A stretch of DNA of 47,547 bases from Methylobacter sp. (GTDB lineage: Bacteria > Pseudomonadota > Gammaproteobacteria > Methylococcales > Methylomonadaceae), in contig JAURYJ010000039.1 in the NCBI GenBank assembly GCA_030653985.1, positions 1-47,547 on the forward strand, read 5' to 3'. Below, piece after piece: positions 1 to 9,518 of the stretch. The notes under the pieces were generated by a model, which was not told the DNA's origin, did not search any database, and saw only the letters and a program-made list of their open reading frames with translations. Position 1 is the stretch's first letter. Each line of letters starts with the position of its first letter. A program made the translations under genes and the position numbers.

Positions 1-1
1 G

Positions 2-439
2 ACCACCGCGACAACAGCGACCAGTCCAACAACCGCGACTACCGCGACAACAGCGACCAGTCCAACGACTGCGACCACCGCGACAACAGCGACCAGTCCA
101 ACAACTGCGACTACCGCGACAACAGCGACCAGTCCAACGACTGCGACCACCGCGACAACAGCCACGAGCCCAACAACCGCGACAACAGCAACGACAGCGA
201 CGACAGCAACGACAGCGACGAGCCCAACGACTGCGACTACCGCGACTACCGCAACGACAGCGACCAGCCCAACGACTGCGACTACCGCAACGACAGCAAC
301 CAGTCCAACGACTGCGACAACAGCTACAACAGCTACAACAGCGACTAGTCCAACGACTGCGACTACCGCGACAACAGCGACCAGTCCAACGACTGCGACT
401 ACCGCGACTACCGCAACGACAGCGACCAGCCCAACTTCG
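2..439 (+). repeat. Thr/Ala/Ser-Pro tandem repeats in the RTX protein
   Basis: In the phase of the large gene this DNA reads as runs of TTA triplets broken by a TSP motif about every 10-20 residues. The DNA unit is built from ACC/GCG/ACA/ACT codons and recurs imperfectly across the whole stretch. Such Thr/Ser/Pro-rich segments often act as extended, sometimes glycosylated stalks; that role is inferred here. Confidence 0.85.
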
Positions 440-3415
440 GATGATGATGACGACTCCGACAGTGACGCCGACGCCGACAGTGATGCCGACGCCGACAGTG
501 ATGCCGATGCCGATAGCGATGCCGATGCCGATGCCGATGCCGATGCCGATGCCGATAGCGATGCCGACAGTGACGCCGACGCCGATAGCGATGCTGACGC
601 GGACAGTGATGCTGACAGCGATGCCGATGCTGACAGTGATGCCGATGCCGATGCCGATGCCGATAGCGATGCCGACGCGGACAGTGACGCCGATGCTGAC
701 AGCGATGCTGATGCTGATGCCGACAGCGATGCTGACGCCGACAGTGACGCCGATGCCGACAGCGATGCTGACGCCGACAGTGACGCCGATGCCGACAGCG
801 ATGCCGATGCTGACAGCGATGCCGATGCTGACAGCGATGCCGATGCTGACAGCGATGCTGACGCCGACAGTGACGCCGATGCTGACAGTGATGCGGATGC
901 TGACAGTGATGCGGATGCCGACAGTGACGCCGATGCTGACAGCGATGCTGATGCCGATGCTGACAGCGATGCTGATGCTGATGCCGACAGCGATGCTGAC
1001 GCGGACAGCGATGCCGACGCCGACAGTGACGCCGACGCCGACAGCGATGCCGATGCCGACAGCGATGCCGATGCCGACAGAGACGCCGATGCCGACAGCG
1101 ATGCTGACGCCGACAGTGACGCCGATGCCGACAGCGATGCTGATGCTGACAGCGATGCCGACAGTGACGCCGATGCTGACAGCGATGCTGATGCTGACAG
1201 CGATGCTGATGCTGACAGCGATGCGGATGCCGACAGTGACGCCGATGCCGATAGCGATGCCGATGCCGACAGTGATGCCGATGCCGATAGCGATGCCGAT
1301 GCCGATAGCGATGCCGACGCGGACAGTGATGCTGACGCCGACAGTGACGCCGATGCCGATAGTGACGCCGATGCCGATAGTGATGCTGACGCGGACAGTG
1401 ACGCTGACGCGGACAGCGATGCCGATAGTGACGCCGATGCCGATAGTGATGCCGATGCCGACGCCGACAGTGATGCCGACGCCGACAGTGATGCTGACAC
1501 CGATAGTGACGCCGACGCCGATAGTGATGCTGACGCGGACAGTGATGCCGATGCCGATAGCGATGCCGACGCCGACAGTGATGCCGATGCCGACAGTGAT
1601 GCTGACGCGGACAGTGATGCCGACAGCGATGCCGATGCCGATAGCGATGCCGATAGCGATGCCGATGCCGACAGTGACGCCGATGCCGACAGTGATGCCG
1701 ATGCCGATAGTGACGCCGATGCCGATAGTGACGCCGATGCCGACAGTGACGCCGACGCCGATAGTGATGCCGATAGCGATGCCGATGCCGATAGCGATGC
1801 CGATAGCGATGCCGACGCGGACAGTGATGCTGACGCGGACAGTGATGCTGACGCGGACAGTGATGCTGACAGTGATGCCGATGCCGACAGTGATGCTGAC
1901 AGCGATGCCGATGCTGACAGTGATGCCGATGCCGATAGCGATGCCGACGCCGACGCCGACAGTGATGCCGATGCCGATAGCGATGCCGATGCCGACAGTG
2001 ATGCCGATGCCGACAGTGATGCCGATGCCGACAGTGATGCCGATGCCGACAGTGACGCCGATGCTGACAGCGATGCCGACGCCGACAGTGACGCCGATGC
2101 TGACAGCGATGCTGATGCTGACAGCGATGCCGATGCCGACAGTGACGCCGATGCCGACAGCGATGCTGACGCCGACAGCGATGCTGACGCCGACAGCGAT
2201 GCTGATGCCGATAGTGACGCCGATGCCGATAGTGATGCTGACGCGGACAGTGATGCCGACGCCGACAGTGATGCTGACAGTGATGCTGACGCCGACAGTG
2301 ATGCTGATGCTGACAGCGATGCCGACGCCGACAGTGACGCCGACGCCGACGCCGACAGCGATGCGGATGCTGATAGCGATGCCGACGCAGACGGTGACTC
2401 TTGCGGGTGCAACGACACGATCCCGGTTAATGAGGGTAGCCAACGGATCGACACTGGCGATGAGAACGACACGATTACAACTAGTGGCAACCAGATAATC
2501 AACGCTGGTGGCGGCAATAACACGATCACGGCTACTGGCGGTGACCAATGGATCGAAAGTGGCGCTGGAGACGACACGATTACGGCTAATGGCGGTGGCC
2601 ATGTAATCTGCGCTGGTGACGGTAATAATACAATCACGGCTACTGACGGCAGCCACCGAATCGGAACTGGTACTGGAGATGACACGATTACGGCTAATGG
2701 CGGTGACCATATAATCTGCGCTGGTGACGGTAATAATACAATCACGGCTACTGACGGCAGCCACCGAATCGGAACTGGTGATGGTAACGATACGATTACG
2801 GCTAATGGTGGTAACCAGATAATCAGCGCTGGTGACGGTAATAATACGATCACGGCTACTGGCGGCGACCACTGGATCGAAAGTGGCACTGGTAACGACA
2901 CGATTACGGCTAATGGTGGTAACCAGATAATCAGCGCTGGTGACGGTAATAATACGATCACGGCTACTGGCGGTGACCACTGGATCGAAAGTGGCGTTGG
3001 CAACGATACGATCACCACCGGTGATGGCAACGATACGATCACCACTATTGGCGGCAACAATACGATCACCACCACGGGTGGCAACAATATAATCTTTAGT
3101 GGCGCGGGTGATGATGTGGTTAATGCCGGTGACGGAAATGACACTATTTATGGCGGTGGTGGCAATGACCAGTTCTATGGCGGTGCCGGCGATGACCTGT
3201 TTATATTCGGCGATATTTCTGGTGAGACCTATGTCGATGGTGGTGCAGGGGGCTGGGATGTCATTGACATGAGCGGTGCTGAAGGAAATTGGACTGTGCA
3301 GATAGAGGGCGGCGCTAGTTTTGAAGCGGGTGACCGTGATATATCAGGGAGTATAACTAATACCGATACTGACGATGTTATCAACTTTGACAATATTGAT
3401 AGTATCGAATGGTGA
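2..3415 (+). CDS. Giant secreted Asp-rich repeat protein with RTX C-terminus (5' end outside window)
   Basis: The reading frame is open from the first codon of the window (phase starting at base 2) to the TGA at 3413-3415, giving about 1137 visible residues; the start lies upstream. Three zones are seen: Thr/Ala repeats with periodic Ser-Pro (bases 2-436), about 650 residues of Asp alternating with Ala or Ser (440-2395), and glycine/Asp/Asn-rich RTX-type repeats (about 2480-3200). The C-terminal 75 residues are non-repetitive and end in an acidic/hydrophobic stretch finishing IEW, typical of type I secretion substrates. Known RTX repeats bind Ca2+ and fold outside the cell, so the inferred product is an extracellular adhesin or surface-layer-like protein. 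No transporter genes are visible here. A long open frame one base out of phase (441-2498) is a by-product of the repeats. Confidence 0.85.
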   Translation, partial: TTATTATSPTTATTATTATSPTTATTATTATSPTTATTATTATSPTTATTATTATSPTTATTATTATTATTATSPTTATTATTATTATSPTTATTATTATSPTTATTATTATTATSPTTATTATTATSPTTATTATTATTATSPTSDDDDDSDSDADADSDADADSDADADSDADADADADADADSDADSDADADSDADADSDADSDADADSDADADADADSDADADSDADADSDADADADSDADADSDADADSDADADSDADADSDADADSDADADSDADADSDADADSDADADSDADADSDADADSDADADSDADADADSDADADADSDADADSDADADSDADADSDADADSDADADRDADADSDADADSDADADSDADADSDADSDADADSDADADSDADADSDADADSDADADSDADADSDADADSDADADSDADADSDADADSDADADSDADADSDADADSDADADSDADSDADADSDADADADSDADADSDADTDSDADADSDADADSDADADSDADADSDADADSDADADSDADSDADADSDADSDADADSDADADSDADADSDADADSDADADSDADADSDADSDADADSDADSDADADSDADADSDADADSDADSDADADSDADSDADADSDADADSDADADADSDADADSDADADSDADADSDADADSDADADSDADADSDADADSDADADSDADADSDADADSDADADSDADADSDADADSDADADSDADADSDADADSDADADSDADSDADADSDADADSDADADSDADADADSDADADSDADADGDSCGCNDTIPVNEGSQRIDTGDENDTITTSGNQIINAGGGNNTITATGGDQWIESGAGDDTITANGGGHVICAGDGNNTITATDGSHRIGTGTGDDTITANGGDHIICAGDGNNTITATDGSHRIGTGDGNDTITANGGNQIISAGDGNNTITATGGDHWIESGTGNDTITANGGNQIISAGDGNNTITATGGDHWIESGVGNDTITTGDGNDTITTIGGNNTITTTGGNNIIFSGAGDDVVNAGDGNDTIYGGGGNDQFYGGAGDDLFIFGDISGETYVDGGAGGWDVIDMSGAEGNWTVQIEGGASFEAGDRDISGSITNTDTDDVINFDNIDSIEW
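440..2395 (+). repeat. Asp-Ser/Asp-Ala repeat tract (about 650 residues)
   Basis: Every second codon is GAT or GAC and the intervening codons are GCC/GCT/GCG (Ala) or AGC/AGT (Ser). The protein reads [11 protein letters not shown] and similar throughout, with very few exceptions (one Arg, one Thr). DNA units of 6, 12 and 18 bases are mixed imperfectly, as expected from repeat expansion and contraction. The tract resembles the Ser-Asp stalks of Gram-positive Sdr/Clf surface proteins, but it sits in a Gram-negative-type RTX protein. It would be extremely acidic and probably extended, with Ca2+ binding as an inference. Confidence 0.9.
2480..3200 (+). repeat. RTX-type repeats with an alternating 18-residue unit
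   Basis: Translated in phase, two related 18-residue units alternate: one containing [15 protein letters not shown] and one containing [15 protein letters not shown], giving a 36-residue (108-base) superperiod. Both carry a GxGNDTI-like half that is the RTX nonapeptide. Near 3110-3200 the repeats become canonical ([25 protein letters not shown]). Some unit pairs are nearly identical at DNA level, for example around 2640-2700 and 2740-2790. Confidence 0.8.
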
Positions 3416-3436
3416 TCAGGTAATCGTCATCCAACC

Positions 3437-3475
3437 AATCGGGGTCCCTTGCGGGGATCCCGATTTTTCTTTTTA
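3437..3475 (+). terminator. Rho-independent terminator after the RTX gene
   Basis: Arms 3437-3448 and 3454-3465 form a 12-bp stem containing one G-U pair, with a 5-base loop. A T-rich tail (TTTTTCTTTTT) follows. It lies 22 bases after the stop codon and separates the RTX gene from the downstream cluster. Confidence 0.9.
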
Positions 3476-3746
3476 GCGCCGTTATTTTTGCAAAAGCTGA
3501 GGGCGTCCGGGCGTCCCCGATCAAGTAAGTGGCAAAACTACACGACAATTGATGCGCCCCCTGTGACCATAGCCATTCTGCTCCACACACTTTACCTAGC
3601 AAAGGGTATAAATCTTGGTAGGCAATGACTCGACGCGATATTTGAAAATCTGTATTTTTTAGTGTGTAAATAGTGCTTTGTAAAATATTGCTTCAGAGTA
3701 CTAAAAATCTTCGTTTCACGTTGTTGCGTTTCCAATATTTTCTGCG

Positions 3747-3776
3747 TTGGTGATATTAGTATGAAGAGAGTATAAA
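3747..3776 (+). promoter_or_regulatory. Candidate sigma-70 promoter for the Mur-ligase-like cluster
   Basis: TTGGTG at 3747-3752 and TATAAA at 3771-3776 are separated by 18 bases and lie about 60 bases before the first gene of the cluster. The rest of the 422-base gap (3416-3837) holds the terminator described above and an AT-rich stretch with nothing else I can identify. The match is by eye only. Confidence 0.35.
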
Positions 3777-3837
3777 ATCTATGTTTTGTGTATAGGGGCA
3801 GCTGTAATGAGCCGACTGATTGTAAGGTAAAGATAAA

Positions 3838-5304
3838 ATGCAGATATCAGATATAAAGAAGCCAATATTGCTGACTTTGCGAGAGATAGGGCGTGTTACG
3901 GGCGGAATCTGGATGCATTTACCTGAGGAAAAAATCGAGATTACTGGCGTTAATTTCTACCTGCCTTACGTCAGTCCGGGCGACCTTTTTGTATGCAGTG
4001 AGCAGGATGCTGTTACAAAATCAGACATTGAAAAGAGGCTTAGAGAAGCATTTTCTCGCGGGGCTGTTGCTGCTGTGATAGGCAAGGATATTATTCCCAA
4101 TAATAATTATCCCCTTCTGGTGGTGGCAAATGTTCTTAAAGCGTTGCAGGATTTAGCTACTGCCACTAGCCTTCAATTCGATGGTGTTCGTATTTTAGTG
4201 ACGGGTTCTCACGGTAAGACCGGCTTTAAGACGCAGCTTTACCATATTATTCGCAAACAAATAGTTACCCACGCCAGCTTGGGTAGTGCCAATAAGGAAA
4301 GGGCAGTGTGGCTTACGCTTGCAGCTATCCAGCAGGGAGCTAGTGTGGCGATTGTTGAGGTGGCGGTTCCTGCACGGAATATTGGCCAAGACCGTGGTTT
4401 TTTTATTCGTCCCGACTTCTGTGTCATTACTGGCGTTGGTCTGGAGCATATGAGTTCACACAAGACGCTGAAGAATTTAATTGAGAACAAGGCTGCGGTG
4501 GTGATGGGGTTGCGTCCAGGCGGACGATGCTTACTTAACGCTGACGATGCGCATTATGATGAGCTGTATGCCGCAGTGCGAAAGAACTCAGGATGTGACA
4601 TCCTAACTTTTGGCTCGGCACCGGTGTGTCAAGGCCGCCTTGTTAACAGGGAGTTTCATGGTTTCGGTTGGCAGGTACAAGCCAATATACTGGGTGAGGA
4701 AATTGAATATAATCTGCCGTTGATAGAAGATTATGCCCCTTTAGCTTCGGTTAGTGTGCTACTTATGGCTAAGTTATTGGGAGCTAATTTACAACAGTGT
4801 GTTGCTGAATATGAAGATTATCAACATTTTGAAAGTAGTGGTAATCTTTTCAAGGTTGATTTAGGTAGTGGGAATTTCTTCGTCTACAGCCAAACTAGGC
4901 GTGGCGAACTAAAGGGATTTGAGTCGATGTTTGAGATTATGTCGCGGCTTCATCCTCAGAATGGAGGTCGTAAAATTGCTGTGGTAAGTGAGTTCATTAA
5001 CTTTGAAGATAATCCTGGCATTGAAGTAGATATTGAAAAAATGCGTGATCTGATGACATCGGCTGGTATCGACTTGCTCTATACGGCCAAGGAATTTAAG
5101 CAGCATGAGGCCGTGATTCCATCTGGAGTTGATTGGTGTCAGCATGGCGATACTTATAAAGATATTAAGAATAACCTGCTGGGTGCTGTGCGGGAAAATG
5201 ACATGGTTTTTTTGCGGGGTGTGCTGAAAGCGGGGTTTGGAAATCTGGTCGATGCGTTGCTTGACAAGGGATTGGGTGATATTCCTTATGAAAAAATATA
5301 CTGA
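3838..5304 (+). CDS. Divergent Mur-ligase-family ATP-dependent ligase
   Basis: The 488-residue product has the three-domain layout of Mur ligases. The N-terminal part contains a PGDLFV motif as in MurE/MurF. A P-loop GSHGKTG (residues 123-129) follows; the Walker Lys-Thr is kept but the usual next Thr/Ser is Gly. The central segment GLEHMSSHKT (201-210), the ENKA stretch near 216-219 and NADD (234-237) match the conserved His, Lys and NAD(D/N) positions of the family. The family joins an amino acid or peptide to a carboxylate through an acyl phosphate. The divergent sequence and the unusual neighbours argue against a role as the essential MurF; CphA/PgsB-like amide ligation is an alternative. 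Substrate unknown. The start follows a weak AAGG site. Confidence 0.75.
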   Translation: MQISDIKKPILLTLREIGRVTGGIWMHLPEEKIEITGVNFYLPYVSPGDLFVCSEQDAVTKSDIEKRLREAFSRGAVAAVIGKDIIPNNNYPLLVVANVLKALQDLATATSLQFDGVRILVTGSHGKTGFKTQLYHIIRKQIVTHASLGSANKERAVWLTLAAIQQGASVAIVEVAVPARNIGQDRGFFIRPDFCVITGVGLEHMSSHKTLKNLIENKAAVVMGLRPGGRCLLNADDAHYDELYAAVRKNSGCDILTFGSAPVCQGRLVNREFHGFGWQVQANILGEEIEYNLPLIEDYAPLASVSVLLMAKLLGANLQQCVAEYEDYQHFESSGNLFKVDLGSGNFFVYSQTRRGELKGFESMFEIMSRLHPQNGGRKIAVVSEFINFEDNPGIEVDIEKMRDLMTSAGIDLLYTAKEFKQHEAVIPSGVDWCQHGDTYKDIKNNLLGAVRENDMVFLRGVLKAGFGNLVDALLDKGLGDIPYEKIY

Positions 5305-5368
5305 ACATGTTTTCTTGCAGGTGATCTGCGGATTGTATATTTTTCTTAGGACAGTGTAGGTATTTTAC

Positions 5369-7195
5369 ATGAATGATGATAACGAAAATTATGCTTGTCC
5401 AGAGCAACGAGAACCATTTTTTGGTGTAGGGAACGCCGATATGGTTTTCCTGCACATGTTGAACGAAGCGATTCGGCAGACTTGCTGTGATAACGAAACC
5501 ATTGACCGGCATTTCGTCGAGACTGGTTTTCCTCAATGCTATGAACGCCTTATCTTGGTGTTATATGCGCCCGGTCATAAGCGCATTCTCGTTAGCCGGG
5601 CAGGGAAGGGCGAACAGGTGAGGTTTTCCAGTGTTTTGCAGCGCTTACTTGTCCATTCCCGTTGCGGCCTTATGGCGTCACAGCCTTTTCGGCTGCAACT
5701 GGACTTTGTGTTAGAGCCGCCATTACCGGTGGATTATTACTCAGTGGGAATGGAGCATACCGGTGAGCGTCATTTCGAGATAGGACTTGACGGCTTGATG
5801 GCGCGTGGAGCGGATAATAAGTTCCATATTTTTTTGCCCGGCGATGGTTATGTGCGCTCTGTTATGAGCATGAGCCAGTTGCGTGCTTATATGAGTCGTG
5901 TTTATGGCGAAGAATATTTGCGACAGGCGGAGTTTAAACGTTTCCGATCAGAAAGCTTTTTGTCAGAAAAAGATGCCTGGTTACGTTTATACCGTGGTTA
6001 TCCTGTGGTGGGAGCGATCAGCAAAGATAAAATTCAGCATGCGCTTGAGTTGGCGATTACGCATATCCAAACCACCCAAGAGGCAAACGGTAAGTTTCTC
6101 TATTACTATGACGCCTCAGCAGATTCCCGTCGGGATCACGAACACCCTGGTCGAGACCCGATTAAAAATCCTTTTTACAATATTTTGCGACATGGCGGCG
6201 GCGGATTGACTTGCCTGTACTATGAGAAAAATGCTGGCCGGGGGCAGACATTTGAAAATGTGCGCCGCGCCATAGATTACCTGATTACTCAAACCCGGGT
6301 GCAGGATTACGCCGGACGGGAAGGCGCTTATATCTACAGCGAGAAAAAGGCTAAGCTGGGCGGATCCGGTATTGCGCTTTACTTATTGGCGGAGTACCAG
6401 TTAGTGACCGGCGATGGTCGATACCGGGAATGGGCGGATAAAATTGCGTGGCATTTGCTCAACCAAATTACCGCCAGTGGCGAATTTATTTACTACAACA
6501 TCTATCTTGATAAGCCGGTAACAGAAGAGGAAAACCAAAAGTTTTTTTCTTTTTACTACCCCGGCGAAGCCGTGTGCGGTTTGGCGAAATACCTGCACTT
6601 GGTTGATGAGGAAAGTCGTGGGGTTATATTCGAAAAACTCCATAAAGCACTGGAATTTCTCCTGGTCGTTCGACCTGCAACACGCGCTAGTGAATACAGC
6701 GTGGTACCGTCCGATGCCTGGTTAATGATGGGGATTATGGAATTGTGGGACTTTGCGGACATGCGCGATTCCAGGTATGCGGATTTTGTTTTTACCGATG
6801 CGCAAAAGATGATCGATAACTTATACAAAGTCACGGATGCACCTTACCCCGATTATGCTGGGGCGTTTTATTATAAATACGGCGATTATCCCTACGCCGA
6901 CGGTGCGCGCTGTGAAGGCTTGCTGGGCGCTTACGAGTTGGCCATTAAAATGGGTGAACAGGAAAAAGCCCGGCAAATTTGGCGTGCGCTGCGCCTTGCT
7001 GCTTGGGCGGTGATGCACCTGGTGAATACTGAGGATGCCATTTATTTTGCCAAAAATCCCGCCATTGCTTTGGGCGGAATACGTTTTAAGTACACGCGGC
7101 ATTGGTTTCGCATTGATACTATCCAACACGTCGCTTCATTTTTCGCCAAAATGCTGCCTTATTGGGATAGTGCCGAGTCTGCCGGCGAACCATGA
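5369..7195 (+). CDS. 608-residue protein of unknown function, probable alpha-helical barrel domain
   Basis: I do not recognise a named family with certainty. Residues 1 to about 210 form an alpha/beta-looking domain with a GLMARG...FLPGDG segment that weakly recalls AMMECR1-like proteins. Residues about 220-600 show repeated helical hairpins with Tyr/Gly-rich turns (FLYYYDAS, GGSGIALYLL, FFSFYYPGEAVCGLAKY) and end in FRIDTIQH. That pattern suits an (alpha/alpha)6 toroid such as six-hairpin glycosidases, epimerases or lyases. No signal peptide or membrane segment is visible, so it is probably cytoplasmic. It lies 64 bases after the Mur-ligase-like gene and its stop overlaps the kinase start (ATGA), so these genes are probably co-translated. 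Catalytic activity is not established. Confidence 0.65.
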   Translation: MNDDNENYACPEQREPFFGVGNADMVFLHMLNEAIRQTCCDNETIDRHFVETGFPQCYERLILVLYAPGHKRILVSRAGKGEQVRFSSVLQRLLVHSRCGLMASQPFRLQLDFVLEPPLPVDYYSVGMEHTGERHFEIGLDGLMARGADNKFHIFLPGDGYVRSVMSMSQLRAYMSRVYGEEYLRQAEFKRFRSESFLSEKDAWLRLYRGYPVVGAISKDKIQHALELAITHIQTTQEANGKFLYYYDASADSRRDHEHPGRDPIKNPFYNILRHGGGGLTCLYYEKNAGRGQTFENVRRAIDYLITQTRVQDYAGREGAYIYSEKKAKLGGSGIALYLLAEYQLVTGDGRYREWADKIAWHLLNQITASGEFIYYNIYLDKPVTEEENQKFFSFYYPGEAVCGLAKYLHLVDEESRGVIFEKLHKALEFLLVVRPATRASEYSVVPSDAWLMMGIMELWDFADMRDSRYADFVFTDAQKMIDNLYKVTDAPYPDYAGAFYYKYGDYPYADGARCEGLLGAYELAIKMGEQEKARQIWRALRLAAWAVMHLVNTEDAIYFAKNPAIALGGIRFKYTRHWFRIDTIQHVASFFAKMLPYWDSAESAGEP

Positions 7196-8472
7196 TACCG
7201 TCACTTCAGCACTGGATTTACTCAGACGCAGGACGTTTAGGCGACGGCGGTTATGCCCAGGTTTATCGCTGCCGTAACGCCGCTGTTTCTACGGATGAAT
7301 ACGCGGTTAAGGTATTAAATGATCCCACTTATGTGAATACCTTCGAGCGGGAGGTTCGGGCGCTAAAAATATTGAGAGATTGCCCTGCTGTTCCGAATTT
7401 GATCGATTATGGGCGCAACGCTGAGAAAAAGTTGTGCATTATCACCGATCTGGTGCCAGGGGTGCGCTTGGATAAACAGATACGCCGCAACGGGCCGCTT
7501 TCTTACGATTCAACATTGGCGCTGATTGAGCAGTCCCTGATCGTGCTGGCATACTCCCATAGCAAGGGCTTGTTGCACAAGGACATTAAGGCTTCCAATG
7601 TACTTATGGACGAAGACCGCTTCACCCTGTTGGATTGGGGAGTTGGCGAACGGGTAGGTAACGGTAGATCTGAAACTATACGCGCTAACCAAGACTTTGT
7701 TGCGCCAGAGTGTTATCACGGCGAACATGGTTTTGCCGTCGATTTTTATTCGTTAGGTTGGCTGGCGGTCTATGCGCTCACCGGCAGATTGCCTTATGAT
7801 TTTCTTGCGATTCGCGAGCAGGATTATCGGGTAGTTGCTCATTGTTTGCAGCGCCCCGATTTACCGGCGGATATACCCGCACCGCTACGCAGCTTGATTT
7901 ATAACTGGATCGGTAAAAAAGCCGCAGAACGTCTGGTGGGTTATAGCCTGCCTGCTTTGCTGGCATCCGCTCAGGGGTGCGAGCCTGACTTTTCCGCGTA
8001 CAGGAACTTGCGGCAAATACAACGGGAATTTAGCTATATTCATTTGGCGGCCAGACAGGGGATTCCTTATGCTCAATACCAATTTGCCTTACGCTTACTC
8101 AAACAAGGGTTTACTGATGAGGCTGTTTTTTGGTTGCAAAAAGCCAGAGATGCCGGTTTTGTGTTAGCCACAGATAGGCTTTCCAGGATATTCGTCAAAA
8201 GAGGCGGGAAAGATCGAATTCGTGCCGAGGCGCTGATGCAAGAAGCCGCCTATGGGGGCAATATCAGTGCCCAACTCAGGCTGGGAATGTCTTTTCTGCA
8301 CGCCTTGGAACGCGACGTTGAGCAGGCCGGTACTTGGCTGCGCTTGGCTGCGGATAACGGTCTTGCCCGTGCTCAATATGAGTTGGGTAGGCTACTGCAA
8401 AATGAACTGGGCAAGCCCGATGAAGCGTTGATCTATTTGGCAATGGCCGCCGAACGCGGGTATCTAAAGTGA
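7192..8472 (+). CDS. Ser/Thr protein kinase with C-terminal Sel1-like repeats
   Basis: The 426-residue product has a complete Hanks-type kinase domain: glycine loop LGDGGYAQVY (16-25), catalytic Lys40 in AVKV, HKDIKASN (129-136) with catalytic Asp131 and Asn136, DWG (148-150) in place of DFG with the metal-binding Asp kept, and APE (171-173). From about residue 270 there are helical repeats of Sel1/TPR type (AAxxGxxxAQYxLxxLL pattern), normally protein-binding scaffolds. No transmembrane segment or PASTA domain is visible, so it should be cytosolic. It overlaps the preceding gene (ATGA) and the next gene (GTGA), which points to tight coupling. Its substrate may be another cluster product; that is inference. 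Confidence 0.88.
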   Translation: MIPSLQHWIYSDAGRLGDGGYAQVYRCRNAAVSTDEYAVKVLNDPTYVNTFEREVRALKILRDCPAVPNLIDYGRNAEKKLCIITDLVPGVRLDKQIRRNGPLSYDSTLALIEQSLIVLAYSHSKGLLHKDIKASNVLMDEDRFTLLDWGVGERVGNGRSETIRANQDFVAPECYHGEHGFAVDFYSLGWLAVYALTGRLPYDFLAIREQDYRVVAHCLQRPDLPADIPAPLRSLIYNWIGKKAAERLVGYSLPALLASAQGCEPDFSAYRNLRQIQREFSYIHLAARQGIPYAQYQFALRLLKQGFTDEAVFWLQKARDAGFVLATDRLSRIFVKRGGKDRIRAEALMQEAAYGGNISAQLRLGMSFLHALERDVEQAGTWLRLAADNGLARAQYELGRLLQNELGKPDEALIYLAMAAERGYLK

Positions 8473-9440
8473 AGTGCTTAAGCCAACGCCGTGGCCTTGC
8501 GTTGCTTGCTTTCACTATAGCGTCTTTTTATGCTGCTGCGGATTGGAAAGCGCCCCGTGAGGCGCTGGATCAGCGTTTGGTCGAGGGTGAATTCCGCATT
8601 CATTACACTTTGACCGGGGAAAATGCGTTTCCCTTTGATGTTTCACCGCCGCAACGTACGCAGCAAGCGGCGGTTCGATTAAATAGCCTAACTGCCCAGA
8701 TTGACCAAGCTAACCGTTTTTACAGCGAACAACTGGGTTTGACGCCACCTTTGGCTAGTGCGCGTTATCGGGATGTGCGCTCAATTGATGTCCACATCAT
8801 CGAACTCGAAGGCAAAAACGGTTCTACGGGTGATGCTGCCATCGTTTATCGTTATCGTCATTTTGACGGAAGCTCGCCCGCGCTGACCATTGCCTTATCC
8901 AACCAGTGGCGCCCGCCCAATTTAACGCCCAATCACGAAGTTTTTCACGCTTACCAGTACGCTTACACGTTTTTTAAGAACGCCTGGTATTTGGAAGGCA
9001 TGGCGCACAGTATGGAGACGGCGTTTAAGGGTGGGGAAGTGCAGACTGAAGTATTGCCCCGCGATGTTGGGCAGCTAGAGCAGGTTTTGGCGCGTTCTTA
9101 CGGTGCGGATTCATTCTGGAACCGACTGATGTATCTATGTGATAGTGCTTGTAGCGGCAGTACGCCAGCTACGGCTTGGAAGGGTGATGCTTATACGCCC
9201 CGCAGCCAGTTTTGTGGTGGTGGACTGGTGCGTAGTATCTTGGAGCAATACCAGATGATCGACAAAGAAGCCGCGCAGGCACGCAGTATAGTTTCTACTG
9301 ACTGGGCAGAGGAGGAGCAACGTTCCGAGCAAAATAACCCTTTTTTGCTGCGTGGTTTGCGTCGTGCTATCGAAAATCAATGTCCGGTGCGCAGTCATCC
9401 CGAGCTTGAAATTTTTCATGGCTTATTGGAAGAATACTAA
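8469..9440 (+). CDS. Exported putative zinc metallopeptidase (HEVFH, peptidase MA-like)
   Basis: The 323-residue product starts at a GTG that overlaps the kinase stop. It opens with a basic N-terminus and a hydrophobic segment ending near AAA (about residue 24), consistent with a signal peptide. HEVFH at 156-160 is a zinc-binding HExxH motif. WYLEGMAH follows, with Glu176 as the likely third ligand; the HExxH...W.xEGxA arrangement is typical of peptidase MA-like gluzincins. Several Cys residues in the C-terminal half could form disulphides outside the cytoplasm. The substrate is unknown; the neighbouring RTX protein or cell-envelope material are guesses from position. Confidence 0.7.
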   Translation: MKCLSQRRGLALLAFTIASFYAAADWKAPREALDQRLVEGEFRIHYTLTGENAFPFDVSPPQRTQQAAVRLNSLTAQIDQANRFYSEQLGLTPPLASARYRDVRSIDVHIIELEGKNGSTGDAAIVYRYRHFDGSSPALTIALSNQWRPPNLTPNHEVFHAYQYAYTFFKNAWYLEGMAHSMETAFKGGEVQTEVLPRDVGQLEQVLARSYGADSFWNRLMYLCDSACSGSTPATAWKGDAYTPRSQFCGGGLVRSILEQYQMIDKEAAQARSIVSTDWAEEEQRSEQNNPFLLRGLRRAIENQCPVRSHPELEIFHGLLEEY

Positions 9441-9518
9441 GCGTCATGCAGGGTCAGTGATATTACCTAATCTGTCGCAGATGCCAGTTTCCATACCTAT
9501 TTATATTTTTACGCCAAA

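Noticed and set aside
1..2400. Possible CRISPR array
   Set aside because: The repeats are short, contiguous and protein-coding, with no unique spacers of constant length and no cas genes.
441..2498. Long open frame encoding Met-Pro-Thr repeats
   Set aside because: It is one base out of phase with the frame that runs continuously from the window start through the RTX repeats to 3415. The hexamer repeats remove stops in this frame as well, and it runs out soon after the repeats end.
3381..3602. Minus-strand 73-codon frame
   Set aside because: It covers the RTX stop and its terminator, has no ribosome site and resembles no protein.
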